From positions 186,001-250,000 of the forward strand of contig NZ_JBHSMG010000001.1 in assembly GCF_042655435.1 (NCBI RefSeq): a stretch of DNA of 64,000 bases. Direction: 5' to 3'. Of this stretch, positions 9,092 through 17,063 are shown one piece after another (position 1 is the first letter of the stretch; each line of letters begins with the position of its first letter). The stretch comes from Lysinimonas soli (lineage in GTDB: Bacteria; Actinomycetota; Actinomycetes; Actinomycetales; Microbacteriaceae). A model generated the notes under the pieces. That model saw only the letters and a program-made list of their open reading frames with translations, searched no databases and was not told the DNA's origin. A program made the translations under genes and the position numbers.

Positions 9092-10399
9092 ATGATGGCA
9101 GAGCCCGATGTGGAATCGCTTCCGAAACTGGCCTACGTGTACCACTCTCAGTCGTTCGCGCCGCTCTCGATCGCGGAGGCCTCGGACGGGCTGTGCCGCA
9201 TCATCTGGGTCATCGATTCGTCCGATGCGGCCTCCGCGGCGATGGAGCGTCTCCTCCGACGGCTCGGGCCGGTCGTCGACGCGTCCGGCCTCACCGTTGC
9301 GGAGGTCGCGGTGCTGGTAAACCAGCATGATCCCGAGGGTGTGCTCTCGATGCACGACAGTGACCTCGTGTGGACGGCACAGCTCGCTGCCGTGCTGGGC
9401 CGGCGGTTCCACAGCATCGACGCGGCGACCAAACTCACCGACAAGTATCAGCAGCGTTCGGCACTCGAGGCAGCGGGCCTTGCGGTGCCGGCCTTCGGCA
9501 CGATCCCGGCGAACGCAGACGATGCTGCCATCGCGGCGCTCGCCGAGGAGTTCCCCTACCCCGCAGTGCTGAAACCCCGGCGCGGCCAGGCGAGCCGTGA
9601 CACATTCCCGATCCAGTCGTATGACGAGCTCACGACGGCCATGGCGGAACTGAGGGCGAGGCCGGGCCAGGCGATCGAGGAATACATCCTGGAACAGTTC
9701 GTGCCGGACCCGAGCGAACAACTCGGTGGTGAGGGGTTCGCCCCGTTCGTCTCCGTGGAGAGTGTCGTGGAGGGCGGTCGTGTCGCGCACGCCGCGATCA
9801 GCGCTCGAACGCCGTTCCGCTGGCCGTTCCGGGAGACCGGGTACTGCACGCCGACGGCGGTCTCGCCTTCGCTGCAGGTCGAGATCCTGCGCGTTGCGGG
9901 CGAGGCGGCCCTGGCGCTCGGGGTCACTCAGGCGTGTCTGCACACCGAGATCAAACTCACCGACGACGGACCGGTTGTGATCGAGGTGAACGGCCGCCCG
10001 GGCGGGGGCATGTCCGAGATGCTCGAGCGCGCATCGGGTTTCAGCCTCTTGCGGACTGCCTTGCGTCTCGCGTTGGGGATGCCGGTCGAACTCGACGGAC
10101 CCGTGCCGTGTAACCGGATCGGCTACCTTCTCTACGTGTTCCCCGAATCGGACATGACGTGGATCGATGCTGTCGAGGGGTTGCCCGAACTGCGCGGCGA
10201 AGAAGGCGTGGATGAGATCGTGCTCGTACGCGGTCCGGGTCGGCGCATCGACTGGCGCGAGGGTTCCGAAGCCCACGTCTTCCATCTCACGGGGACAACC
10301 CGCGACCACGACGAGCTTCGTCGCCTCATCGCGGCGACCACCACGCTCGTCCGCATCGATGGGCATGTCGAGCCGACTCCTGCGCCCGAGAAGGGATAG
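9092..10399 (+). CDS. ATP-grasp carboxylate-amine ligase, paralogue 1
   Basis: 435 residues and the first gene of the plus-strand operon. The layout is a pre-ATP-grasp domain (about 10-115), a TDKYQQRSAL helix, the ATP-binding Lys161 in AVLKPRRG, and a metal site in TEIK (Glu286) and VIEVNGRPGG (Glu298, Asn300, Arg302). Ligases of this fold activate a carboxylate as acyl phosphate and join it to an amine, as in dipeptide ligases and BtrJ-type amino acid:ACP ligases. All key residues are present, so it should be active. It is the most divergent intact copy of the five, with a distinct C-terminus. The aminotransferase gene follows directly, suggesting a shared pathway. Substrates are unknown. 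Confidence 0.82.
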   Translation: MMAEPDVESLPKLAYVYHSQSFAPLSIAEASDGLCRIIWVIDSSDAASAAMERLLRRLGPVVDASGLTVAEVAVLVNQHDPEGVLSMHDSDLVWTAQLAAVLGRRFHSIDAATKLTDKYQQRSALEAAGLAVPAFGTIPANADDAAIAALAEEFPYPAVLKPRRGQASRDTFPIQSYDELTTAMAELRARPGQAIEEYILEQFVPDPSEQLGGEGFAPFVSVESVVEGGRVAHAAISARTPFRWPFRETGYCTPTAVSPSLQVEILRVAGEAALALGVTQACLHTEIKLTDDGPVVIEVNGRPGGGMSEMLERASGFSLLRTALRLALGMPVELDGPVPCNRIGYLLYVFPESDMTWIDAVEGLPELRGEEGVDEIVLVRGPGRRIDWREGSEAHVFHLTGTTRDHDELRRLIAATTTLVRIDGHVEPTPAPEKG

Positions 10400-10404
10400 T
10401 GCAG

Positions 10405-11667
10405 ATGGATCTCAGCGTCTTCGAGGAATGGGAGTCGGAGGTGCGCGGCTACATCCGCTCGTTCCCTGTCGCCTTCGATACCGCGCACGGGTCGTTCCTG
10501 GTTGCCGAGGACGGGGCCGAATACCTCGACTTCTTCGCCGGGGCAGGCACCCTCAACTACGGGCACAACAACCCGCAGCTCAAGACGGCCCTACTCGACT
10601 ATCTTGGACGCGACGGCATCGTCCATGGCCTCGATCTCGCCACGACGGCGAAGCGCGAGTTCATCGAGACCTTCCGCGACCTCGTGCTCGAGCCGCGTGG
10701 GCTGCGATACAAGCTGCAGTTCACGGGCCCCACCGGAGCGAATGCCGCCGAGGCCGCGATCAAGCTCGCGCGCCAGGTCACGGGGCGCACGAACGTCATC
10801 GCGTTCACGCACGGCTACCACGGACTGAGCCTCGGCGCACTCGCGGCGACCGCGGCACGGAAGTACCGCCTCGCCGGAGCGGTACCTCTCGCCGGTGTGA
10901 CCTTCCTGCCGTACGAGGGGTACTACGGTCCGGACGTCGACACCATCGCCATGCTCGAGAAGCAGCTCGATGATCCCTCGAGCGGCCTGGATCTGCCGGC
11001 GGCGGTCATCGTCGAATGCATCCAGGGAGAGGGTGGCGTCAACGCCGCGAGTCCGGAATGGCTCCGCGCGGTCGCCCGACTCGCTGCCGATCGCAACATC
11101 CCGCTGATCGTCGACGACATCCAGGCCGGATGCGGTCGTTCGGGCGACTTCTTCAGCTTCGAGGAATCTGGCATCCGGCCTGATCTCGTCCTCCTCTCGA
11201 AGTCGCTGTCCGGCTACGGCCTCCCGATGGCGATCGTGCTGATCAGACCGGAGCTGGATGTCTGGGCTCCCGGGGGCCACACTGGCACGTTCCGCGGCAA
11301 CAATCTGGGGTTCGTCGGAGCGACGGCGGCGCTTCGCAGCTACTGGTCCGACGCCGTGTTCAGCGCCGAGGTGCGACGCAAGGGCGAATTACTGCGCGAG
11401 CGCCTTGCGGCGATCGTCGCGCGCCACCCCGCCGAACTCGAAGTGCGCGGTCGCGGACTCTTCCGTGGCCTCGCCTCGACCGTCGATCCGGAGTTCGGCG
11501 CTCGGGTCTCCCGCTGGTCGTTCGCGCACGGCCTGGTGGTCGAGACCGCGGGTGCTTACGACGAGGTGGTGAAGTTCCTGCCCGCGCTCACGATCGACGA
11601 CGCCGATCTGCTGCGCGGCGTCGACCTCGTCGAGCAGGCGGTCGAAGCGGCATTGGTCTCCGCTTGA
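10405..11667 (+). CDS. EctB-type L-2,4-diaminobutyrate:2-oxoglutarate aminotransferase
   Basis: 420 residues, class III PLP aminotransferase with EctB hallmarks along its length: FFAGAGTLNYGHNNP, GIVHGLDLATTAKRE, GPTGANAAEAAIKLAR, IVECIQGEGG, IVDDIQAGCGRSG and the PLP lysine in LLSKSLSGYGLP (Lys266). EctB makes L-2,4-diaminobutyrate from aspartate semialdehyde and glutamate. No ectA, ectC or ectD is nearby, so diaminobutyrate is probably used by the surrounding ligase/carrier system rather than for ectoine. The ATG at 10405 has AAGGGA eight bases upstream and is preferred to the GTG at 10399, which overlaps the previous stop codon. Conversion of another semialdehyde remains possible. Confidence 0.85.
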   Translation: MDLSVFEEWESEVRGYIRSFPVAFDTAHGSFLVAEDGAEYLDFFAGAGTLNYGHNNPQLKTALLDYLGRDGIVHGLDLATTAKREFIETFRDLVLEPRGLRYKLQFTGPTGANAAEAAIKLARQVTGRTNVIAFTHGYHGLSLGALAATAARKYRLAGAVPLAGVTFLPYEGYYGPDVDTIAMLEKQLDDPSSGLDLPAAVIVECIQGEGGVNAASPEWLRAVARLAADRNIPLIVDDIQAGCGRSGDFFSFEESGIRPDLVLLSKSLSGYGLPMAIVLIRPELDVWAPGGHTGTFRGNNLGFVGATAALRSYWSDAVFSAEVRRKGELLRERLAAIVARHPAELEVRGRGLFRGLASTVDPEFGARVSRWSFAHGLVVETAGAYDEVVKFLPALTIDDADLLRGVDLVEQAVEAALVSA

Positions 11668-11733
11668 CTGGGAGAGCGCGCCGCTGTGCGACTTTTCATC
11701 ACACCTACACTTGACTTTGGAGGACGAACAAAA

Positions 11734-12006
11734 ATGTCTGCAATCACCGACGGAATCCGTGAGGTTCTGAACAGCAACGCTCGACTTGCCGTCGACAGCG
11801 TCACCCTCAGCGACGACGACAACCTCTATCAGCAGGGACTCACATCGCACGCCGTCGTCAACGTCCTGATGGGCATCGAGGACAAGTTCGATGTCGAGTT
11901 CCCCGACGCGCTCCTGCGCCGGGACACCTTCGAGTCGGTCAGTTCGTTGCGGACGGCGCTCGCCTCGGTCGGGGTCACGGACGAGAGCGCCGACGCAGCG
12001 TCTTGA
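11734..12006 (+). CDS. Stand-alone acyl/peptidyl carrier protein
   Basis: A small acidic protein of 90 residues with the carrier-protein pattern: a first helix (ITDGIREVLNSNARL), a DDDNLYQQGLTSHAVV loop where Ser38 is the expected phosphopantetheine site, then a FDVEFPDALLRRDTFESV second/third helix region. It would carry amino or acyl thioesters in the cytoplasm. A GGAGG lies about ten bases before the ATG at 11734; an upstream in-frame start at 11686 would add 16 residues that do not fit the family. The locus also encodes an amino acid:[carrier protein] ligase (22908-23852) and an AcpS-type transferase (24018-24437), which together could prime and load it. Confidence 0.88.
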   Translation: MSAITDGIREVLNSNARLAVDSVTLSDDDNLYQQGLTSHAVVNVLMGIEDKFDVEFPDALLRRDTFESVSSLRTALASVGVTDESADAAS

Positions 12007-12007
12007 C

Positions 12008-12877
12008 ATGAGCGACCCCGGCGACAACTTTCAGAACAGCGCCCGTCCGGCCAGAGTCGCGGTGGTGGTGAAACCGCACCACGCGTCCTACGCCGAACTG
12101 CGTGCCGCCGCGGTGGCGGCTGATGAGGCGGGTGCCGACGTGATCTTCGGCTGGGATCACTTCTTTCCCCTCACCGGAGATCTCGGCGGTCGGACCCTCG
12201 AGGCATGGACTCTTCTCTCGGCGTACGCGGAGGTCACACACCGCGCCGAGCTCGGCATCCTCGTCGCCTCGAATGGGTATAGGAACCCTGATCTGCACGC
12301 CAACATGGCGCGCACCGTCGATCACATCAGCGCGCGCGAGGGCGGGACGGGTCGTGTGATCTTCGGGATCGGTGCGGGCTGGAGCGATCTTGACTATGCC
12401 GAGTACGGATACGACTTCGGGACGGCACCGGACCGGCTGCGGAAACTCGGCAACGACCTGCCGCGGATCAAGGCCCGCTGGGAGAAGCTGAACCCGCCGC
12501 CGACGCGGCGCATTCCGATCCTCATCGGCGGCGGGGGGGAGAAGGTGACACTCCGCCTGGCAGCGCGCCACGCCGACATCTGGCATGCGGGCGGGTCCAT
12601 CGAGACTCTCGCGCACAAGCATCAGGTGCTGGACGAATGGTGCGCGACGGAGGGGCGGGATCCTTCCGAGATCGAGCGAAGCGCGGACGTTCCATTGCGT
12701 GCAATGAGCTATCCCCAGCGACAGGGCGAGGACTACATCGCGAGGGCGACCGCGTTGTACGACATCGGCACGCGCCTGTTCGTCGTCGGTCTCGAGTCGG
12801 AGATGCACTGGGATCTCGGCCGAGTCCGCGAGCTCCTCGCCTGGCGCGACGACGTGAACGCTCGGGCCGCGACATGA
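12008..12877 (+). CDS. Luciferase-like (LLM class) flavin/F420-dependent oxidoreductase
   Basis: 289 residues with the LLM TIM-barrel pattern: VIFGWDHFFPL, RTVDHISAREGG and RVIFGIGAGWSDLDY with the following YGYDFG, then IPILIGGGGEKVTLRLAARHADIWH. The GIGAGW-type segment resembles actinobacterial F420-dependent members, but FMN use cannot be excluded. In butirosin biosynthesis an LLM enzyme (BtrO) hydroxylates an aminoacyl group held on an acyl carrier protein. Here the gene begins one base after the carrier protein stop, so a similar carrier-bound reaction is a reasonable inference. Its stop overlaps the next ligase start as ATGA. Confidence 0.8.
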   Translation: MSDPGDNFQNSARPARVAVVVKPHHASYAELRAAAVAADEAGADVIFGWDHFFPLTGDLGGRTLEAWTLLSAYAEVTHRAELGILVASNGYRNPDLHANMARTVDHISAREGGTGRVIFGIGAGWSDLDYAEYGYDFGTAPDRLRKLGNDLPRIKARWEKLNPPPTRRIPILIGGGGEKVTLRLAARHADIWHAGGSIETLAHKHQVLDEWCATEGRDPSEIERSADVPLRAMSYPQRQGEDYIARATALYDIGTRLFVVGLESEMHWDLGRVRELLAWRDDVNARAAT

Positions 12878-14148
12878 CCCACAGCGGCGGATCCCTCCCG
12901 CTGCTCGCGGTCGTGTACGGCCCGCTCGCGCACGAGCAGCCGATCGACCGCATCGCGGAGGCGGCCCGGGGGCTCTGCCGCCTGCTGTGGGTGCTTCCTG
13001 ACGGCGATCGGTCGACTCGCGCGGCGCTCCGCTACCGGAAGGCGGCGGGCGAGGTCGAGGGCGACGTCCTCGACGCGTCCAAGCTCTCCGTCGCGGAGGC
13101 CGCCGACGCCGTCCGATCGCATGCGCCGGATGGCATCACTTGCTTCACCGACGAGAACATCGTCTGGACGGCAGAACTCGCCGAGCTGCTCGGCCTGCCG
13201 TACCACAGCCGACGAGCGGCGGTTCAGCTCACCGACAAGCTCGAGCAGCGCAGCGCGTTCGCGGCGCACGGGCTGCCGACCCCCGCGTTCTGGGACGCCG
13301 ACGACCTCGCCGAGGACGCCGCACTCGCGGCCGTCGCTGCCGCCGGATTCCCGCTCGTGCTCAAGCCCCGGCGCGGCTTCGGCAGCGTCGACACGGAATC
13401 GATCCGGTCCATCGAGGCGCTGCGCTCCGCCGTGGCCGCGCGGGTCCCCGGACGGATGGTCCTCGAGGGCTTCATCCCCGATCCAACGGGACCGGCGTTC
13501 GGCGTTGGCAGCGCCCCGTACGTATGCGTCGACCTCGTCGTGAGCGGCGGTTCGATCGGGGTCCTCGGCATGACCGGTCGTACCCCGCTCGCCGAGCCGT
13601 TCCGCGAGACCGGCTCGTTCTTCCCGGCGGACGTCCCCGAGTCAGCCCGGCCGGGCCTGGTCGACGCCGCGATCGCGGCGGCCCGGGCGCTCGGCGTCGA
13701 AGTCGGCGTGCTGCGCGCCGAGGTCAAGTGGACCGACTCCGGTCCGGTGGTCATCGAGGTGAACGGCCGGCCGGATGGCGGTCACACGAGGGAGTTCCTG
13801 AAGCGCGCGCTCGGCGTGGATTCGTTCCAGGTGGCGATGCGGGTCGCGCTCGGCGAGCAGTTCGCCCTCGAGGCGCTCCCGGCCTCGCAGGATGTCTATT
13901 TTCGCTTCGATCTCCTGCCGGCGGCGCATCTGAAGCGCATCGATTCGGTGCACGGGCTCGACACCGTGCGGGCGATCCCGGGTGTCGAGGACGTCATCCC
14001 CGGACTCAGGGCCGGCGACGAGTTCTCGTGGCGCGATGGGGCCTTCGCTCTCGTCGCCACCGTCCTCGGGAGTGCGCCGGATCACCCCGGCGTCCAGCGC
14101 ATCCGCGACGAGGTGTACGCGGCCGTCGTCGTCTCGGGGACGCCGTAG
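12874..14148 (+). CDS. ATP-grasp carboxylate-amine ligase, paralogue 2
   Basis: 424 residues, same architecture as the first ligase. TDKLEQRSAF and GLPTPAFW precede ATP-binding Lys164 in LVLKPRRG. The family block GRTPLAEPFRETG follows, and the metal site is RAEVK (Glu283) and VIEVNGRPDGG (Glu295, Asn297). The glycine loop reads PDGG rather than PGGG, a mild change. The ATG overlaps the LLM gene's stop codon as ATGA, so the pair is co-translated. The C-terminal 65 residues (IDSVHGLD, PGLRAGDEFSWRDG, VLGSAPDHPG) are shared with paralogues 4 and 5 and with the remnant at 16812-17063. Substrates are unknown. Confidence 0.82.
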   Translation: MTHSGGSLPLLAVVYGPLAHEQPIDRIAEAARGLCRLLWVLPDGDRSTRAALRYRKAAGEVEGDVLDASKLSVAEAADAVRSHAPDGITCFTDENIVWTAELAELLGLPYHSRRAAVQLTDKLEQRSAFAAHGLPTPAFWDADDLAEDAALAAVAAAGFPLVLKPRRGFGSVDTESIRSIEALRSAVAARVPGRMVLEGFIPDPTGPAFGVGSAPYVCVDLVVSGGSIGVLGMTGRTPLAEPFRETGSFFPADVPESARPGLVDAAIAAARALGVEVGVLRAEVKWTDSGPVVIEVNGRPDGGHTREFLKRALGVDSFQVAMRVALGEQFALEALPASQDVYFRFDLLPAAHLKRIDSVHGLDTVRAIPGVEDVIPGLRAGDEFSWRDGAFALVATVLGSAPDHPGVQRIRDEVYAAVVVSGTP

Positions 14149-14158
14149 CCGTGGTCGC

Positions 14159-14278
14159 GAGCGCGAGGTAGCGCTCCTGGACGCCGCCCGGTCGATGCGT
14201 TTTGCCGAGGCCGCCGAGGGCGTCCGCGAGCTGGCGCCGGACGGGATCACCTGCTTCGTCGGCAGGCAGCTTCTCATC
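14159..14278 (+). pseudogene. Decayed N-terminal fragment of an ATP-grasp ligase
   Basis: About 40 codons in one frame match discontinuous parts of the N-terminal domain of the neighbouring ligases. An ERE-VALL segment matches ERDLPLL of paralogue 5. MRFAEAAEGV is identical to paralogue 4. APDGITCFVGRQLL matches APDGIVCFVDKHLR. The stretches between them (about 10 and 40 residues in the intact genes) are missing, so there were at least two internal deletions. There is no ATP-binding domain. It lies between two intact ligase genes and looks like debris of a further tandem copy. Confidence 0.75.
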
Positions 14279-14307
14279 CTCGCGAAGCGACAGGGGACGC
14301 GTAGCGG

Positions 14308-15576
14308 GTGCATACTGAGCGCGTGGTGCCCGATACCCCGGATCGAAGCGGTCCCGTGCTCGCCGTCGTGCTCGACAGCCCGTCGAAGGAGTTCTTCCCT
14401 CTCGGGTACGTGCAGGCGGCCGCCGGGGTGTGCCGACCGCTGTGGGTGGTGCTGCGGCCTGACGAGGAGACGGCCCACTGGCTCCGACTGCTTCGGCGAT
14501 CCGGTGACGTCGTCGACGTCGCCGCCCTCACGGCGGCGGCGGCCGCCGCGGCGATAGGGGTATTCGCCCCGGCGGGGATCGTCTGCTTCGGCGAGGCCAA
14601 TGCGCAGTGGACCGCGCAGGTCGCCAAGGAGCTTGGCATCCGCTACCACAGCCCGCGCACGGCCGCGCTGCTGACCGACAAGCTGCAACAGCGCGCGGCG
14701 CTTCGCGATCACGGGCTGCGCACGCCGCAGGCCTGGGATCCGGGCCCGCTGAGGGACGATGCGGCTGCGATCCGCGACGTCGAGGCGGCCGCAGCCTTTC
14801 CGCTCGCCGCCAGACCCCGCTTGGGCCGGAGCCGGGGTGGTTGCGATCCGCTGCGCACGCCAGCGCAGCTGCGCGCGGCCGTCGCCGCGGACCGGCTGGA
14901 GCCCGTGCTGCTCGAAGAGCTCGTCGCTACCGCGTCGCAGCCCGTCACCGGGGCGGGGAATGCGAGCCGCGTCTCCGTCGAATTCCTCGTGAGCCGCGGG
15001 GAGCCCGTCCTGCTCAGCGTGACGGGTCGGTATCACGTGGCGGATCCCGTCCGGTGGGGCGTATTCGTCCCGGCCGAGATCGCGGAGGAGATGCGCGACG
15101 AAGTCGTCGCGGCGGCGGCGGCGGCGGTGCCCGCGCTCGGGATCGAGGATGGCCCGCTCCAGGTGGAGGTCGCGATGACGGACGAGGGCCCGGTGCTCAT
15201 GGACGCGAACCCCTGGCTCGGCAGCAGCGCACTGCCCGTGCTCCTCGACCACGCCCTCGGCATCGACGTGTTTCGGGTGGCGATGCTCGCCGCGATCGGC
15301 GAGCATCCCGTGCCGGTTGCCCTTCCCTGGCCGACAGATGTCGCGTTCTCGTTCTGCGTCGCGCCGCCCCCCGACGGGCGGGGGCGCACCGCGACCGATC
15401 GGATCGATGCGCTCGGCGGCATTTCTGGGATAGTAGAGGTCATGTCATGTCTGAGTCCCGAGGAGACGTCGACGGCGTCAGTCATTCAGGTCTCCGGCAT
15501 CGCGCCCGATCACGACGCCCGTCGCCGCATGGAGCAACGGATCCGTTCGGTGATCGCAGCGCCCGAGGCGTCATGA
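14308..15576 (+). CDS. Divergent ATP-grasp protein, paralogue 3 (probably altered or inactive)
   Basis: 422 residues, aligned end to end with the other ligases (LLTDKLQQRAAL, GLRTPQAWD) but changed at the active site. The ATP lysine in LVLKPRRG is Arg169 in AARPRLG. The metal/substrate motif IEVNGRPGG reads MDANPWLGS, which keeps Asn but has Asp for Glu and loses the Arg and the glycine pair. The TGRTPxxxPFRETG block is also eroded. The protein may have lost ligase activity, changed role, or act as a partner of an active copy. The GTG at 14308 has AGGGGA about ten bases upstream; GTGs at 14323 and 14326 are alternatives. Its stop overlaps the next start as ATGA. Confidence 0.75.
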   Translation: MHTERVVPDTPDRSGPVLAVVLDSPSKEFFPLGYVQAAAGVCRPLWVVLRPDEETAHWLRLLRRSGDVVDVAALTAAAAAAAIGVFAPAGIVCFGEANAQWTAQVAKELGIRYHSPRTAALLTDKLQQRAALRDHGLRTPQAWDPGPLRDDAAAIRDVEAAAAFPLAARPRLGRSRGGCDPLRTPAQLRAAVAADRLEPVLLEELVATASQPVTGAGNASRVSVEFLVSRGEPVLLSVTGRYHVADPVRWGVFVPAEIAEEMRDEVVAAAAAAVPALGIEDGPLQVEVAMTDEGPVLMDANPWLGSSALPVLLDHALGIDVFRVAMLAAIGEHPVPVALPWPTDVAFSFCVAPPPDGRGRTATDRIDALGGISGIVEVMSCLSPEETSTASVIQVSGIAPDHDARRRMEQRIRSVIAAPEAS

Positions 15577-16760
15577 GCCCGCTCGATGACGTCCCCGGGG
15601 ACGCGCCGGCCGAAAGCGATGCCTCCGCCGGGCGCGGGCGCGTCATCGAGATCGCCGAGCGGATCGCGCACGAGGTCTCCGGTCCGGCCGCCGCCGCGGT
15701 CGACGCGGAGGCCCGGTTCCCCGTGGAGTCGGTCGAGGCGTTCAAGCGGGAGCGCCTGCTGTCAGCGCTCGTGCCGGTCGAGCGCGGCGGCCTGGGCGCG
15801 ACCGTCGCCGAGCTGGCCGATGCGGTGCGCACGATCTCGAAAAAGTGCACCTCAAGCGCGCTGGTGCTCGCGATGCACTCGATCGAGGTGTACAACCTTC
15901 TGCGCTACGGCGATACGCCGTGGCTGCGCGGGCTGCTGGCGCGCGTGGTCGACGAGCAGATCCTGTTCGCGAACGGGACCAGCCAGCGCGTCGGCCCCGA
16001 CGGCGGAGCCTCCCTCATCGACGACGGGGGAGTTCTGCGCATCGACCGACCGACCGTCGCATGCTCGTACGGCCTCGAGGCAGACGCGATCTTCACGAAC
16101 ATGCGCCGGTCGCCCGAGGCGGATCCGGACGACCAGGTGTACCTCGCCGTGCTCGCGACCCAGTCGGAGCTCGAGCTGACCACTACCTGGGACACGCTCG
16201 GCCTCCGGGGCACGTGCAGTTACGGCATGCGGATCCTGGCCAAGGTCGATCACGGCGCCGTGTTCCCAACGGGCGCGCCGGCGGTCCTCGGCAACGGCGG
16301 GATCCAGGTGCGACACCTGCTCGCCGGGGCGGCATACGTCGGTCTCGCCGAGGCGGCGCTGCGCGAGGCTCACGCGGTCGTCCGCGCCGAGGCGCGGCGT
16401 TCCGGGGGAGTGGCGCCCAAGAGCGCGATCCGGCTCGCGGAGCTGCTCCTCGAGGTCGAGAAGGCGCGCGGTCTCGTGGCGATGGCCGCCGCCCGCTTCG
16501 AGCGCCTCGAAGCCGCCTCGAAGCTCGACGACCTTTCGTTCATCGTCAGCCTCCGCAACCTCAAGGTCGCCAGCACGGCCATCGCCGTTGAGACGGCGAT
16601 GAAGGCGCTGCAGATCTGCGGCATCGACGGCATCCGCAAAGACGGGTCGATCGCCATCGAGCGGATCATCCGCGACGCCCACGCGGCCCTGGTCATGTTC
16701 GGCAACGACGGCTTGCTGCGGGACAACGCGTCCACGCTCGCCATCCGCAAGAGCATCTGA
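15573..16760 (+). CDS. Acyl-CoA dehydrogenase-like flavoprotein
   Basis: 395 residues with the acyl-CoA dehydrogenase fold: a helical N-domain with KKCTSSALVLAMHSIEVYN, a mid-domain with TTWDTLGLRGTCSYG, and a C-terminal helical domain with KVASTAIAVETAMKALQICG and IAIERIIRDAHA. In typical members a catalytic Glu follows in the IYEGTSE segment; here the aligned stretch is VMFGNDGL, so that Glu is absent. In this setting the natural substrate may be an aminoacyl thioester on the carrier protein, as for prolyl-carrier dehydrogenases, rather than a CoA ester. The gene is translationally coupled (ATGA) to the altered ligase upstream. Confidence 0.75.
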   Translation: MSPLDDVPGDAPAESDASAGRGRVIEIAERIAHEVSGPAAAAVDAEARFPVESVEAFKRERLLSALVPVERGGLGATVAELADAVRTISKKCTSSALVLAMHSIEVYNLLRYGDTPWLRGLLARVVDEQILFANGTSQRVGPDGGASLIDDGGVLRIDRPTVACSYGLEADAIFTNMRRSPEADPDDQVYLAVLATQSELELTTTWDTLGLRGTCSYGMRILAKVDHGAVFPTGAPAVLGNGGIQVRHLLAGAAYVGLAEAALREAHAVVRAEARRSGGVAPKSAIRLAELLLEVEKARGLVAMAAARFERLEAASKLDDLSFIVSLRNLKVASTAIAVETAMKALQICGIDGIRKDGSIAIERIIRDAHAALVMFGNDGLLRDNASTLAIRKSI

Positions 16761-16811
16761 GCGGCGGTCAGGCCGCGGACGTCGCGCGTCGTCGGGCGAA
16801 TCAATCGAGGA

Positions 16812-17063
16812 TGCTCCTCGCATGTGCGCGAGATCGGCGCGGTGCACGGTTTGGATGCCGTTCGGCAGATTTCCGGCGTCGATCAGATCATCCCCGGGCT
16901 GCAGGTCGGCGATGAGTTCTCTTGGTGGGAGAGGCCGTTCGTCCTGGTCGCCACGGTTCTCGGAGCCGCGCCAGATCACGAGCCCGCCCATCGCGTCCGC
17001 GACGGATACGACATGATCGTCGTGTCAGGAAGCCAGCAGCAAGGGACTGAGAGTGAATGGTGA
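16812..17063 (+). pseudogene. Decayed C-terminal fragment of an ATP-grasp ligase
   Basis: From 16812 a frame encodes about 70 residues matching only the last part of the neighbouring ligases: SSHVREIGAVHGLD against AAHLKRIDSVHGLD, IIPGLQVGDEFSW against VIPGLRAGDEFSW, and LVATVLGAAPDHEPAHRVRD against the conserved tail. The frame runs on with a short unrelated end to 17063 and overlaps the start of paralogue 4. The ATP-grasp core is missing. It could still be translated from a GTG at 16824, but it cannot be a ligase. With the fragment at 14159-14278 it brackets paralogue 3 and the dehydrogenase. Confidence 0.78.

Noticed and set aside
8930..10366. 478-codon minus-strand frame opposite ligase paralogue 1
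   Set aside because: It is the antisense shadow of a well-supported ligase gene and extends into the divergent promoter region.
10405..12006. Ectoine biosynthesis cluster
   Set aside because: Only the EctB-type gene is present; the following genes are a carrier protein and an oxidoreductase, not ectA/ectC/ectD.
13642..15306. 554-codon minus-strand frame opposite ligase paralogues 2 and 3
   Set aside because: It is a mirror of ligase codon usage with no family motif; the plus-strand ligases have clear active-site motifs and ATGA couplings.
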